64,000 bases of DNA from Axinella damicornis (GCA_963931865.1 OZ007514.1:3048027-3112026); one strand, 5' to 3'; positions 34,800 to 45,494 are shown, counted from the first letter of the stretch. The notes: generated by a model not told the origin, from the letters alone. Made by a program: numbers and translations.

Positions 34800-36360
34800 T
34801 TAAGTATACATTCAACCATGACATTAACACAATAGATCTACTAGATCATCGAAGGGCAGGCCCATAGCAGATTCTGGGACTACAATATGAATAGATATAA
34901 AAGTGGGAGTGGCTATTTCATTCCACTTATTGAGAATCCCAATATTAGGCATTAGAACCCCCCCCCCCCCCCCCCCTAGGCTAGTGGCTGCCTACAGGCC
35001 TGAAGGGTGTGATAATTCTTCATTGCCATAGTGAAACTTGTGTAGAATTTTGAATTTTGAATTTGAACTACCTTGCATGGAGAAGGCAGAGCCTATATTG
35101 TGAACCAGGTCCCCCGGGACCAACGGCTTTATATCCCTTCCGAAGGATGCAGTGTGAACTATTTCAGGTGAAACGCCTTCAAGAACACACCTATAGCGTA
35201 AATCACCATGGCTTTATTATTGGCACCCGACCTACCAATTATCGGTGTTTACTAAATAGAGAGTAAGCGGTGGAAATACGGATTCCATTCGCTCTACGTC
35301 CTCGTGGCGCAAGCTAGCCACCCCGTTGGAATCGCTGTTGGACATTGAAAGTTTGGAGAAAGTCCCTCATAGTTAGCTATAGCTAGTTACCTAGATGCGT
35401 TTACCCGTAGGGCAAAGCCCGAGGCTTTACCTGGAACTGTCGAGTGTATTAGCGGTAAACACATCTAGGGGGTGGTTTAGCTGGCTTGTAACATGGCAAA
35501 TCAAAGGCACCAGAGTGCTTTTGACATGAGTGTTCTTCTAACTGCCCTAATTGCCGTGTTCTAACTGGAAGTTAGAACACACCTGGGAGTTAGAACATGC
35601 CGCACTATATCTAAACTGCGAAATTTTCCACCAGGTAAATTTTGAGGAGCACAGAGTTGTCTAGAGTCAGTTAAATACTAATAAAATTAATAGGATGGTG
35701 GAATGGAATACTGGAAATCACCTTTCACACAAAGGTAGCTACCATTCAGAATCTGATCATAGGCGCCGGATCCGGTCCGGTCAGTCCGGCCATGGCCAGA
35801 CTATTTTTAGGCAGTGTTTTTTGTTGTTTTTCTTTATTATTACAAAACAAGTAGTATATAGCTAGCTAGCTAGCTACATGACTGCAGACTTACAATAAGT
35901 ATAGGGCGAAGTGATCGCCCTGATCATAAATGCAAATGGAGCTCGTTAGCAAGACTACCTGCGTAGTTTGAGATTGCAAAAAGTTCATCCTAATTAGCTA
36001 ACCGCACAGCGATACTAGTATCCTTCATGATCCTTGGCCGGTCTGGTTCCCAGATTGAGATCCGGTACAGTAACACCACACCAGACATGATCACGAATCA
36101 CGATCAACACCGCGCCACATACCATACGCACCGCGCCGCATACGCTGCATGCAGTTCTAAGTGATGGCACAGCTGCGCGATCTGCGCGACTGACTCTACC
36201 GGACCTTCCACCATCCTCCACTCTCGTTCTCGTTCCTAAAAAGGGCCTTCAGGCAGACAAAGGTAGTGTTTTTCCATATCCAAGATTCTTGCTATTTTAT
36301 CCCCAAGCCGATTGTAGCTACCAGAACGATCCCAGAAGGTCAGCGTAAAAATCTTCATGG
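34800..36360. repeat. Segmental duplication upstream of P3 (left part)
   Basis: Matches 62030-63175 upstream of P5: TAGATCTACTAGATC, GCCCATAGCAGATTCTGGGA, the GGTGTGATAATT stretch, GATCCGGTCCGGTC, AGGGCGAAGTGATCGCC, GATCCCAGAAGGT. This copy has extra sequence at about 35330-35460 and 35552-35768 and a C19 tract at 34958-34976 where the other copy has C6. No gene is recognised in it. Confidence 0.85.
34958..34976. repeat. C19 tract
   Basis: Expanded relative to the C6 at the equivalent position of the P5 copy (about 62190). Confidence 0.85.
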
Positions 36361-36371
36361 GGGAGGGCCGG

Positions 36372-38374
36372 TGTCATAAAAATTTACACACCCCGTAAAT
36401 ATGGGCATCCCGGGATGCCGATATTCACGTGATTTTGGGGACCCCTCCGTGATTATAGGGACCCCCTGAAAGTTCAGTAAAGTTCATGACGCGTCCGGCG
36501 CTGGCGGTACGGCCGTACAGGTTCAGTTCTCAAGTGCAAGATGGGTGAGTATAAAGTGACAAAATCAGGCGCAGAAATCATAAATCGAAGTAGACTACTG
36601 TGCGAGAATGGGTGATCGAGACAAAGAGCCGAACTTGGAGGAGCAATGCATGGACGGACGATTCTCGTTCGGTGCAATATTCAGCTACTTGCGCTACCAG
36701 CAGTACCCAGAAGGATCGACAAAACTGCAGAAGAATTCTCTGCGCAGACGATCAAAGTATTTCCGACTGGAGAATCAGGATCTATACTACATGGGCGGAG
36801 GTAGGCTGTGTGACTTTTAAAAATGCAGATAATGTAGCTACTTACATCTTGCATTGTGCAATAGCTGTGCAATTGTGCAGGATTACAAGTGCATACCACC
36901 CACTGGTAAATTTTGTCTATTTGCAGCTTAAAAGCATAATTATGCTACTATAGCTAATTTAATATTACACAATTGGCATACATCCATTGCAGACCAATGG
37001 GCTGACTGAGCGTTTCAATCAAACGCTGTCACAGTGCTTGGCCAAGGTGTGTAATGATGACCACACAAACTGGGATGAAAAGCTTGACACTGTGCTGATG
37101 GGTTATCGAGCTTCCTGCCAGGCATCCACAAAACACTCCCCTTACTACATGCTGTTCCAGCAGCACATGAGGCCGCCGATTGATGCAGAAGTCCTGCCTC
37201 CATCAAGTGCAGGCAATGAGAGTGACAACGATGCACTAGATATGGATACTGCTGTCAAAGCTCTGATCGAGTCAAGGGAGAGAGTGTTCAAGAAGGCAGA
37301 CAGCAACATCACTTCAGCTCAAAAGAGACAGAAAGAAACATATGACAGGAAGCATCAGCCAGAAGAAATAGCGGAGGGAACACAGGTACTATTGGAAAAC
37401 ACAGCACAGAAGCAGAGGAAGGGTGGCAAATTAGAGCCTGCATGGCTTGGGCCATACGTCATCCACCGGTGCATTGGGAAAGGGCTGTACGAGCTAAGCA
37501 GAGATGGAAAGGTGGTAAAGAAAAAAGCAAATGTAGCTCGACTGAAGTTGTACATGAAGAGGGCTGGTGAAGATGACACGCAGACTATGGGTCCTTCAAC
37601 CAAGAAGAGCAAGGTACGTACACATAGGATTGCTAATAGTACTGCATACACACGACATTAATTGTAATATTGAATGCATCTTTCAGATACGTATGCAATA
37701 TTATGACAGCTACACTGTTCATATCATGCAGGTCCATGAACAAACAGGAGAGAAAAAAACAACAAAAGACAATCCAGGTGATGTGCCAAAGAATCGGAAG
37801 AGAAAGAGAGCAACGCAAGAGATGAAAGACATCCTGAAAAGTGGAGAGTGGCTCACAGATGAACACATCATGCTGTCCCAGGAGTTACTCAGGAGCCAAT
37901 TTCCTCAAATTGGAGGGCTTCAGTCACCACTGTTAGCTGAGAATGACGGGTTCTCTCCCATCACCAATACCGAAACGAATGACGCCATCCAGATACACCA
38001 TGTCAATCAGAACCACTGGGTGATGTCTAGCAGCATCCGCCAACAAGTAACTGTGTACGACAGCAAATTTTCCGGAGGTGATCTTAGTTCATCTCTGACC
38101 CATCAGTTGGCTCTGATCTTGGCTTGATTTTGGCTTGGGGTGCCCATATATTTGAACTTTGGTGTTGGTGAATATGGGCATCGGGTGACATTGAGCATCT
38201 GTATGAGAATCTCAGATGCATGCCTATTTTCACGGCGGGATGCCCATATTCACCGTAAATATGGGCATCGGGATGCCTGTATTCACGTAAATATGGGCAT
38301 CGGGATGCCTATATTTGCGTGAAAACGGGCATCCGGGGATGCCCATTTTCGGGGGTGCCTATTTTCACTTGACA
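36372..38374 (+). mobile_element. Ginger1-type DNA transposon E1 (internally deleted)
   Basis: Flanked by CCGG at 36368-36371 and 38375-38378, the target duplication known for Ginger1. The ends are imperfect inverted repeats starting TGTCA: left TGTCATAAAAATTTACACAC, right (complement) TGTCAAGTGAAAATAGGCAC. Both then run into GGGCATCCCGGGATGCC-like palindromes. The right subterminal region (about 38130-38360) is an array of such GGGCATC/GATGCCC repeats, possible transposase binding sites. Internally it carries remnants of an integrase/Ulp1 gene. Family traits (CCGG duplication, Gypsy-type integrase, protease domain) are established for Ginger1; assignment of this copy is my inference. Confidence 0.85.
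36608..38127 (+). pseudogene. Ginger1 transposase remnant of E1 (spliced, core deleted)
   Basis: The first exon (36608-36800, donor GGAG|GTAGGC) has the N-terminal YPYY-type motif (YLRYQQYPEGSTKL, LRRRSKYF, DLYYMGGG). A 25-nt piece (36881-36905) encodes ITSAYHPL, and exon 36993-37613 starts TNGLTERFNQTL with the catalytic Glu and includes the GPY/F-like WLGPYVIH. After donor AAG|GTACGT, exon 37732-38127 gives a Lys-rich linker and the start of a Ulp1-like domain (IQIHHVNQNHWVMSS, VYDSKF), then stops. The HHCC zinc finger and both catalytic Asp residues are missing, as are the protease Cys and a PHD finger. It cannot encode an active transposase. Confidence 0.8.
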
Positions 38375-38378
38375 CCGG
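38375..38378. other. Shared CCGG target site between E1 and E2
   Basis: The single CCGG serves as the right flank of E1 (...TTGACA|CCGG) and the left flank of E2 (CCGG|TGTTACAG...). The most likely history is that one element inserted into the CCGG bordering the other. Confidence 0.85.
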
Positions 38379-38500
38379 TGTTACAGTAAATCCGATCGCT
38401 CGGAAATATGATCGCTCGGAAATATGATCGCGGCGTTGAAATTTCCTAGGAAATGTTAACGCCGGGCGTGCATATTTCCTAGGAAATATCATCGCGGACA
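38379..38500 (+). repeat. E2 left terminal inverted repeat
   Basis: 122 bp: the 106-bp repeat plus a 16-bp internal duplication. It includes two TTTCCTAGGAAA palindromes and ends CATCGCGGACA. Confidence 0.92.
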
Positions 38501-38620
38501 TTGTTGCTTTGAAGCTAAGTACAGCGCATTTTACTACAATCTAGCCTTCATCACACTTACAGTATACTAGATCTATATGTACTTGAACACAGACACTCTC
38601 TTTTTTTCTATACTTTATAG

Positions 38621-40671
38621 GTTATCAAATCTGACCAGAAGCGACAAATCCTCCAAGCTTGCCATGATGACCCAGTCAGTGGAGCTCACTTTGGTAGAGA
38701 CAAAGTGGTGGAGAAAATTGAGGAGCGATACTACTGGGTGGGTATCATCAAGGATGTCTTGCATGTAACAAGAACCTGTGACAAATGCCAACGTGCTAAC
38801 CCCAAATTCAACAAGACCCCAGCTCCTATCCATCCCATCCCAGTGACTGACCAGGTGTGGCATACAGTAGGGATTGATCTGGTTGGTCCCCTTCCGAAAA
38901 CAGAAAGAGGGAATGAGTACATAGCTACTTGTACTTGCCTCTTTAGTAAATGGCCAGAAGCGGAAGCCCTCCAAAACAAAACTGCAGCTTCGGTAGCAGA
39001 GTTTGTGTTCAAACTGATTTGCAGACATGGTTGCCCTACCATTCGCATTTCAGACCAGGGCCGAGAATTTGTGAATGCAATGGACACTGAACTGTGCAAG
39101 TTGACAGGGGTTGACCACCGCATTGGCTCAGCCTACCACCCACAGACAAACGGGCAGGATGAGAGGTTTAATCAGACCCTGCAAAGGAGCCTTCGGAAGA
39201 TGGTCAATGAAGACCAAAATGACTGGGACAAGTACATTGACTCAGTACTCTTCGCTTACCGCACCTCCAAGCAGGATTCTTCAAAGTACACACCTTTCTA
39301 CCTCATGTACGGAAGGCAAGCAACCCTCCCGATTGACATAGTAACCAGCGACCCAGAGAAGACAGGATCTGCCAGTGTGAAAATGACAGATGAAGAAATC
39401 GAGGAGAAATCCACACGGTTGATTGAGCTGCGTAAGAAAGCCTTGGAGAATGTGAACCAATCAAAAGAAAAAATGAAGAAACGAGCAGATGCCAGACACA
39501 ATCCCTTCACATCAGACTTCAAAATTGGATCACTAGTTCTAGTGTTGAATTCCAAGAAGCTCTCACGAAAGGGAGGCAAGATGGAACCTCTCTGGTATGG
39601 TCCTCACAGAATCCATGAGGACCTAGGAAAGGGTTGCTTCAGGTTATGTCACATGGATGACTGCAGTAAAACCCTGGCCCAGAAGTACAATGTACAGCGT
39701 CTGAAACTGTACAATAGGTAAGGGTATATTTAACTAAAGGTGCATGCAATCAGTATGGTTGAAACACCCTTATAGATATAGGCATGGCGTATAGGTTTTG
39801 TTTTCACATGTTGTTGATGCACACTTATATACTATTTAGTCCTGATGAGAAGAAGCCAGAGCACGAGGAGAAAGAGCCAGGTACAAAGGAGAAGGAGCCA
39901 CCCCAGAAGGATCAGGAGGAGCCACCACAGAAGAGGCCAAGAATGATGGGTCGCCACAAGGTTAGTCTGATATATAGCATTGAAATCGGCAGTGAGTTGA
40001 CCTGCACATGCTATCTTCTCTGCTCTGTACAGTTAACCAAGAATTTCACTAAGGATGAGCTTCAAACCATACAAAGAGGAGCACAGCTGACAGACATCCA
40101 CATTCAGGCTGCACAAGTCCTGATCAGGAGGGAATTCCCTAACATCGATGGGCTACAGGACCCCGTGTTAGGAGATGGCAATCATTACATTCCGAATGTG
40201 AATGAAGGCATGCAAATCCACCTCCAGATACTGATCCATGGCACTGTAGAACATGTATAGTCTAGGAGTCAACTTTGTTGTAGCATTTCTGTTCCAAACA
40301 TCCCACAGCAAGAGGGCGTTGCAGACTGTGGAGTCTATGCCATTGCATATGCATGGCATGCAGCTAGGGGAGATAACCTGGAAGAAATGATATTTGAGCA
40401 AGGGAAGATGAGGGATCACTTGGCAACATGCTTCAGAAGGCAGAAGCTAACTTCCTTTCCTCATTCAAAGAGGCGACCTGACCAGAGGCAAGCATATCCA
40501 ATGTTTCCCTACAGAGAAATAGAGGTGTTTTGCACGTGTGATATGCCAGAATGCCTGGACAATATGATCATGTGTGATGGGTGTGAAGAGTGGTTCCACC
40601 TGAGTTGCATTGGACTGAAAGCCCCACCTCCAGATACTGATCCATGGCACTGTAGAACATGTATAGTCTAG
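38621..40671 (+). pseudogene. Ginger1 transposase of E2 (integrase intact, Ulp1 domain disrupted, PHD finger)
   Basis: Predicted exons: 38621-39717 (acceptor TCTATACTTTATAG, donor AATAG|GTAAGG), 39840-39960 and 40033 onward. Exon 1 gives the HHCC finger (CHDDPVSGAHFG ... CDKCQRAN), then a DDE core with Asp in VGIDLVGPL and ISDQGREF and Glu in NGQDERFNQTL. The last two lie 35 residues apart, the D-35-E spacing. A GPY/F-like WYGPHRIH follows. The linker is EKEP/PPQK-rich. The third exon enters a Ulp1-like domain but after NEGMQIH runs into a 77-bp foreign patch with a stop (40258). Beyond it the frame resumes with the protease Gln/Cys motif (QQEGVADCGVYAIAYA) and a C4HC3 PHD finger (FCTCDMPEC ... 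WHCRTC) ending at 40671. The N-terminal YPYY exon was not found. Confidence 0.85.
40218..40294 (+). repeat. 77-bp direct duplicate inside E2 (misplaced copy)
   Basis: Identical to 40624-40700, which encodes the end of the PHD finger, the stop codon and 3' UTR. Here it replaces the middle of the protease domain (the NHW...VYDS part seen in E1). Confidence 0.9.
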
Positions 40672-40700
40672 GAGTCAACTTTGTTGTAGCATTTCTGTTC
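40624..40700 (+). repeat. 77-bp direct duplicate inside E2 (native copy)
   Basis: The native 3' end of the transposase gene. It starts in CCACCTCCAGATACTGATCC and ends in GCATTTCTGTTC. Confidence 0.9.
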
Positions 40701-40849
40701 TTCTGTATGATAATAATTGTTGTGCTGCTCTCCCGAATATATTTGCATGACTGTAAAGGTGTCAGAGTGCGGAGACATGCATTGATCTGCACTTTTAAGC
40801 ACCTTTCTTCCATTTACAGAACAACCGTACCGTGAGCGATCGAATTTCC

Positions 40850-40955
40850 TGTCCGCGATGATATTTCCTAGGAAATATGCACGCCCGGCGTTAACATTTC
40901 CTAGGAAATTTCAACGCCGCGATCATATTTCCGAGCGATCGGATTTACTGTAACA
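40850..40955 (-). repeat. E2 right terminal inverted repeat
   Basis: 106 bp, the exact reverse complement of the left repeat once the 16-bp duplication is removed. Confidence 0.92.
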
Positions 40956-40971
40956 CCGGCCCCAAGACACC

Positions 40972-41690
40972 TCCGAGCTGGCGCGCTTCGCGCGCTTATC
41001 GCCGCCGCACCAAACGGCAATCATGGCCGCCTCAACCATGCCTGACCATCCGCTTCCGACGCCCCTGATCTGATGAGGTATAATCTCCTAGCCAGCCATT
41101 GTGACATATAAACTGAACACTTTGGGATTCAGACTACTGCATGGTACGTTCACCTCAGTCGAGCTTTTCGGAGATTTCTCTGTATTGTGCGTGACGGTCC
41201 ATGTCCCTAGCCTAGCTAGCTAACTACAATGCTACATACAAAACCTCATCGTACTAAAATGCTTTTACAACGCATGATACACACTGGTGTAGCTATACTC
41301 TGACTCACTCACCTGCAGTCAGCTGCAGTCAGTTTTTCCTTCGCTTACAACACCTTCGAATTCCCAGCAACAGTATAGCAGCACGTTGGTGATTCACCTG
41401 TAACTATAGCTTTATATACAGTTATTCTGCAGCGGCTGATTCATAAGTCGTTATTAATGCTTTCACCTACTTTGTAACGAAGGAAAACTCCCCACCAACT
41501 ACCATGCTTTGTCACATCCTTTCCACTCTGACCTGGTCATTGACCGATGGCCTAGCTATATAGCTAGTATACCATTAATATTAATAAACCATTAATCATT
41601 ATTATGAACGTGGCCTAAATACCAATAGCTACCCTGCTGAATTTCTCTACACAAAACAATCCAGAACTGAATAGCAGCTGTCAGCCTGTG
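40972..41690. repeat. Segmental duplication upstream of P3 (right part)
   Basis: Matches 63221-64000: GAGCTGGCGCGCTTCGC, GCCGCCTCAACCATG, TTCACCTCAGTCGAGCTTTT, TTCGAATTCCCAGC, GACCTGGTCATTGACCGATG, AACTGAATAGCAGCTGTCA. It is the other side of the Ginger1 insertion. No gene is recognised. Confidence 0.85.
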
Positions 41691-42289
41691 CCTTGTAGCT
41701 AGCTAGCTAGCTAGCTAGAGGACCTTGAATCTCTCAACTGGTGTGTATATGTATCTTACAACGCAATTGAATATTTGGCCGGGTCGTTTCATACAAGTCA
41801 CTTGACATGATCTTTCCTTTTTCCTCTGCTCTCCAATACTCCTCTGACCACTCTTGTGTTCCCTCCATCCGACCCATTCTGTCCAGCAACCGTTAAGGTT
41901 ATGGGACCCCTTTGCATAGATACACGCACTGTATACTTTAATTAAGTGCTAGCTATATTTCATGGCTTTTTTATTGGCAAATTAAAATCGTGTGATCTGT
42001 TAGAGAACCGTATTGTCCAAATCTGAATAGCTTGTCTATGGTAGCTAGTTGAAATGCTGCATGGTTTGACGTTAAAATGACACAGTGGCGTATAAGAACC
42101 ACGGGTGCTCCTGGTGCTGGTGCACCCACAACTTTTCAGATTTCGGCCCCAGTTTGCAACTTACGGTTTGTTATGTATTACAAGGTCCCATGGCATATCA
42201 GTTGATGCCGCATGGTGCACCCACTATTGTAGACTACTTCCTATGCCACTGTGATAAGAAGGTAGCATCTCCAGCTCTTTGTTGGTTAA
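41691..42289. other. Intergenic, no gene seen
   Basis: Contains an AGCT/TAGC microsatellite at about 41695-41719. Otherwise nothing recognised. Confidence 0.5.
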
Positions 42290-43133
42290 AGTTGGGGGCA
42301 GGATACTCTGGTGCAATGGTTACATTGGTTACAGACTCTCAGGAGTCACTTGAGGAAGCTGGTGCAGAGTATCTTGCAACCACATCCTGCAGATCTTAAC
42401 TGTTGAGCACCTGTGAGGGATCACCAGCTGCCATGATGAGATCATTACCATGACTTTGATGTGCAGACACCTTAAGGAAGCTCCAACCATTGATAGTTTG
42501 TTATGGTTGTAAGATGATCCGCATGGGCCAGTTTCCTAACACTGAACTGAAACCCCTGACTGTGTCCTGTCAAGCATTGTGTTCTAGTGTAGGGAGATTA
42601 CCTGGAAGAGTGAAACCATGCATGGATTACCTCAGGGGTGTATATAGACACACAAGGACATATTTACAGCCACAACTGTTGAAGGGAGATGCATGGCCAC
42701 CAAATTGCAGCCGGCAATACAAGGAAATCTATCAGTTTCTGTATGTGGTTCATTCTAAATAACACTACACAATTTATATTACCTCCAGTGCAAAATAATG
42801 ATGACTTCCTTTTACTGTGTGCAATTGAAAATGCTTCAGAGCAAGAGATGGTCACTTAAACCTAATGCCTTACACGCACACAGTAAAGGAGGTACGCACA
42901 CATTAATTTTGTCACAGCTTGGCTTACGTCATGTTGGGTGGAGCTCAATTTTCTGACCTAAGGGGGAGGGGCAGGTTGGTCCATGCAAAATTCTAAGGTT
43001 AAACAACAACAAGGATGTATTTCAATGGTTTATTCACCAAGAGCTCAGTGAAGAAGATAGTATGCTCCCAACACCGAATGACTGCTGCATGAAATGAGTC
43101 TGGTATACTGAGTCATCACATGCACAAACCAAT

Positions 43134-43170
<37 letters not shown>

Positions 43171-43450
43171 ATCTCAGCTGCATGCCCCTGAAAGTCCCAT
43201 AAACCACAATTTGTTTATTAATTATTGGAGAGAGCAATTAATAACCTGTTGCTAAGGCTTATATAAGATGTTGCTATGGGCCTAAAGGTACAATATTTTC
43301 CATACACCCCTTCAGAGAACCTTGTGGACGTGCCAATGCAAGCACTGCTACGGCTTCCCTAAGTTACCTGATGCTTGTAAGGAAGTTGCATATAATTATA
43401 TACTTTATCTGTCAACGTTGGTGATCCCCACCTTGTTTCCATACTCTTTG
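42290..43450. repeat. Orphan P-type 3' flank copy with G34 tract
   Basis: The left part resembles 29850-30420 and the right part resembles 11690-12420 (AATTGAAAATGCTTCAGAGC, CCAATTTGG, GAACCTTGTGGACGTGCCA, TGATCCCCACCTTGTTTCC). The purine run is a pure G34 at 43136-43169. There is no P-type gene beside it, so this is the remnant of a deleted unit. Confidence 0.7.
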
Positions 43451-43644
43451 GTATTCTGGTGTCCTTGCATCTTTTGATTCAGATCTAGATGTGTGAACAA
43501 ATGATAGCTTAATCGAGAAATCGATTAAGCAACTCAACTTCTCCAAAATCAATCAGTGCATTCCATCCAACAATCTGGCAACTTCCTGTCATCCAAGCTA
43601 ACTTTCCCATTCTGTGCCATTATTAATAAACTCTCAGACCAATA

Positions 43645-43935
43645 CCGTAGTCGCGCGTTATTAGGCGCATGCGCCTATAACTCCACAGGAAGGAAATATG
43701 CGCCTATAAGCGAGATGCGCCTAATAACGAATATAAATAATTGACATTCCTCGAATAGGAAGTGCGCTTCAATTCGAATTATAGCTGTTTTCCACTCCGT
43801 ATGATCGAAAATGGCAGAGTTTCTGGAAGAAGACTGCAGCGCTTAACAGCGAGTACCTGGGACGAGAGTTGAACCTGCGCATAACAGCGAATATGCGCCT
43901 ATAAGTGGGATGCGCCTAATAACGCGCGACTACGG
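43645..43935. mobile_element. TA-flanked MITE (Tc1/mariner-like)
   Basis: Inverted termini CCGTAGTCGCGCGTTATTAG continuing GCGCAT at both ends, with TA on each side (43643-43644 and 43936-43937). Inner GCGCCTATAA motifs also repeat. The 291-bp length, TA flank and lack of coding capacity fit a mariner-type non-autonomous element. Confidence 0.85.
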
Positions 43936-43944
43936 TATCCACAT

Positions 43945-43985
43945 CGTATCATAGAGTCGGTAGACTCTATATGTAGGGATACGAC
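43945..43985. repeat. ATAGAGTCGGTAGACTCTAT hairpin repeat, third copy
   Basis: Matches 4288-4330 over about 50 bp, including GGGATACGAC and the following ACACGCAATA. Confidence 0.75.
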
Positions 43986-44299
43986 GTACACGCAATACAT
44001 GCCAACACAAAAAATCTCTCCAAATCTCAGAAACGGTACACTTATAAGCCTTTATAACCACATACCGTTCATCTTCGAGTGTTTTCATGACCAACAAGAC
44101 CCCTCGCGTCGCGAAAACCCGTCGCGAAAGTACCACACCAGGTACTCGCAAAACGGGCTTTCTTTCTTCTTCTTTCTTTCTTCAGACAACTTAGCTCAAC
44201 GTTGCCTCAATCTGTCACGATAACGGTTTTCGCACGAAACAGCAGCATTTTCAACCGAGCAGTGCAACGTCCCATCGCTTTTTCACAACCTCAAAGTCT

Positions 44300-44746
44300 C
44301 AGACATGCCAACTCTCACGCATTGCGCGTGAGACTCACGCATTCGTCCGCAATCTCACGCTCTCACGCTTACTACAGCAAATCTCACGCATTAGTAGCTA
44401 GCCGTTCAGGTTATTTTGTGGGTGGGGCCTAGGAATACGGCCCGCGTATACATAACACGTGGTTGTTTGAGACAAGGACGACCGCAATTCGAGCGACATA
44501 AATGGACTCCTTTCCTGTGTCGATCCACGAAGAGGATAAACGCAGGTGCTACCACCTTGCCAAACTGCAACATGTTGATTAGTGGAGCCTTCTGCTAAGG
44601 ACAAAAGCAATTGATGAACTGGAATGAACTGCTGTCACGCGCACTCTTGAGCTGTTACAGTAGCATGCATCACGCATTCTAGCACAATCTCACGCATTTT
44701 CACAGCACATTTCACTCATTTCTTTGCTAAGTAGTTGGCATCTCTG
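44300..44746. mobile_element. Non-autonomous DNA element with 14-bp inverted ends and AAGTCT duplication
   Basis: The ends are CAGACATGCCAACT and, on the other strand, CAGAGATGCCAACT. AAGTCT lies immediately outside both (44294-44299 and 44747-44752). Subterminal CTCACGCATT repeats occur at both sides (several near 44314-44400 and 44690). 447 bp, no coding capacity. The ends look hAT-like but the duplication is 6, not 8 bp, so the superfamily is open. Confidence 0.8.
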
Positions 44747-44752
44747 AAGTCT

Positions 44753-45240
44753 TCACCAGGCGGCTGCAGCTGCCCACTCAATAACTATGGCTTCGTTTGT
44801 CACGCCATTTTCACGTTCGTACGCATGCGCATTTAAACGATCACTTAGCAACGATACGTAATTATTACTCAAGATCGCTGAATTAGAAGTCCCTTGCGCT
44901 GACATCGACACTGAGAAGAGTGAGGTAAATTTTCTGTGCATATAATTAATGTATGTTACTACCTACTGTGTTCTGTGAGAGGGGTGAATGCCTATCTAAA
45001 GACTCGATTATATTATGGTCTTCAGACAGGTAGCTAGCAGGTAGCGCTGGCTTAGTAGCTACGTAGCTATCCATCCAGAAAAGGGTTGACTTGAGATGCT
45101 TGGGTCTGATTCTTCAGCCAATGATGGCAGTGTAAATACCCGAGTCAGTATACCAAAGCAAGGGCACCTACTGCCTGTGAGCTGCTCTGTGACAGCAAAT
45201 TTCACCTCAAACATGCGCCTGCTGCTAAAAAAATGACATA
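44753..45240. other. Intergenic, no gene seen
   Basis: No coding sequence is recognised. The last 40 bp match the left flank of the MITE copy at 4416. Confidence 0.45.
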
Positions 45241-45243
45241 AAC

Positions 45244-45494
45244 AAGTAATTAAAAATGTAACAGGATGTAGGGATACCAGAACGGCAAAAAGTAAGGAAA
45301 CAAGGTAGGGATGATCACACAAAACAGTGAAGTATACAATTCCCCTACATATCTTTCTTCATTATACACGTATATGGAAAAAGATCTCTGTAGGGGGGTT
45401 GTATACTTCACTGTTTTGTGTGATCATCCCTACCTTGTTTCCTTACTTTTTGCCGTTCTGGTATCCCTACATCCTGTTACATTTTTAATTACTT
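45244..45494. mobile_element. Foldback MITE (AAGTAAT...ATTACTT), copy 2
   Basis: Nearly perfect arms of about 95 bp, from AAGTAATTAAAAATGTAACA to the inverse at 45494. The loop contains CATTATACACGTATATGG. It ends about 60 bp before the stop codon of B-type copy D, so it may lie in that gene's 3' UTR. Confidence 0.88.

Larger units (their letters stand above)
38379..40955 (+). mobile_element. Ginger1-type DNA transposon E2
   Basis: It is 2577 bp with CCGG at 38375-38378 and 40956-40959. The terminal inverted repeats begin TGTTACAGTAAATCCGATCG. The right one (40850-40955, 106 bp) matches the left (38379-38500) without mismatch, except that the left has a 16-bp tandem copy of CTCGGAAATATGATCG. 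The termini contain palindromes (TTTCCTAGGAAA twice). The interior encodes a zinc finger, DDE integrase, Lys/Pro-rich linker, partial Ulp1-like protease and PHD finger. Identical termini imply a recent insertion. Confidence 0.92.

Noticed and set aside
35388..35470. Possible small transposon bounded by CCTAGATG...CATCTAGG
   Set aside because: The arms (GCGTTTACC/GGTAAAC) are short, there is no target duplication, and the other duplicate has diverged remains, so the evidence is too weak.
36987..40671. Gypsy-type LTR retrotransposon, suggested by the integrase
   Set aside because: There is no reverse transcriptase, RNase H or gag. The ends are inverted, not direct, repeats, and the flanks are CCGG. 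The Ulp1-like and PHD domains fit Ginger1.
42085..42399. Plus-strand frame of 104 codons as a gene
   Set aside because: It overlaps a dispersed 3' flank repeat, has no recognisable domain and is not conserved in the copy at about 29.8-30.2 kb.
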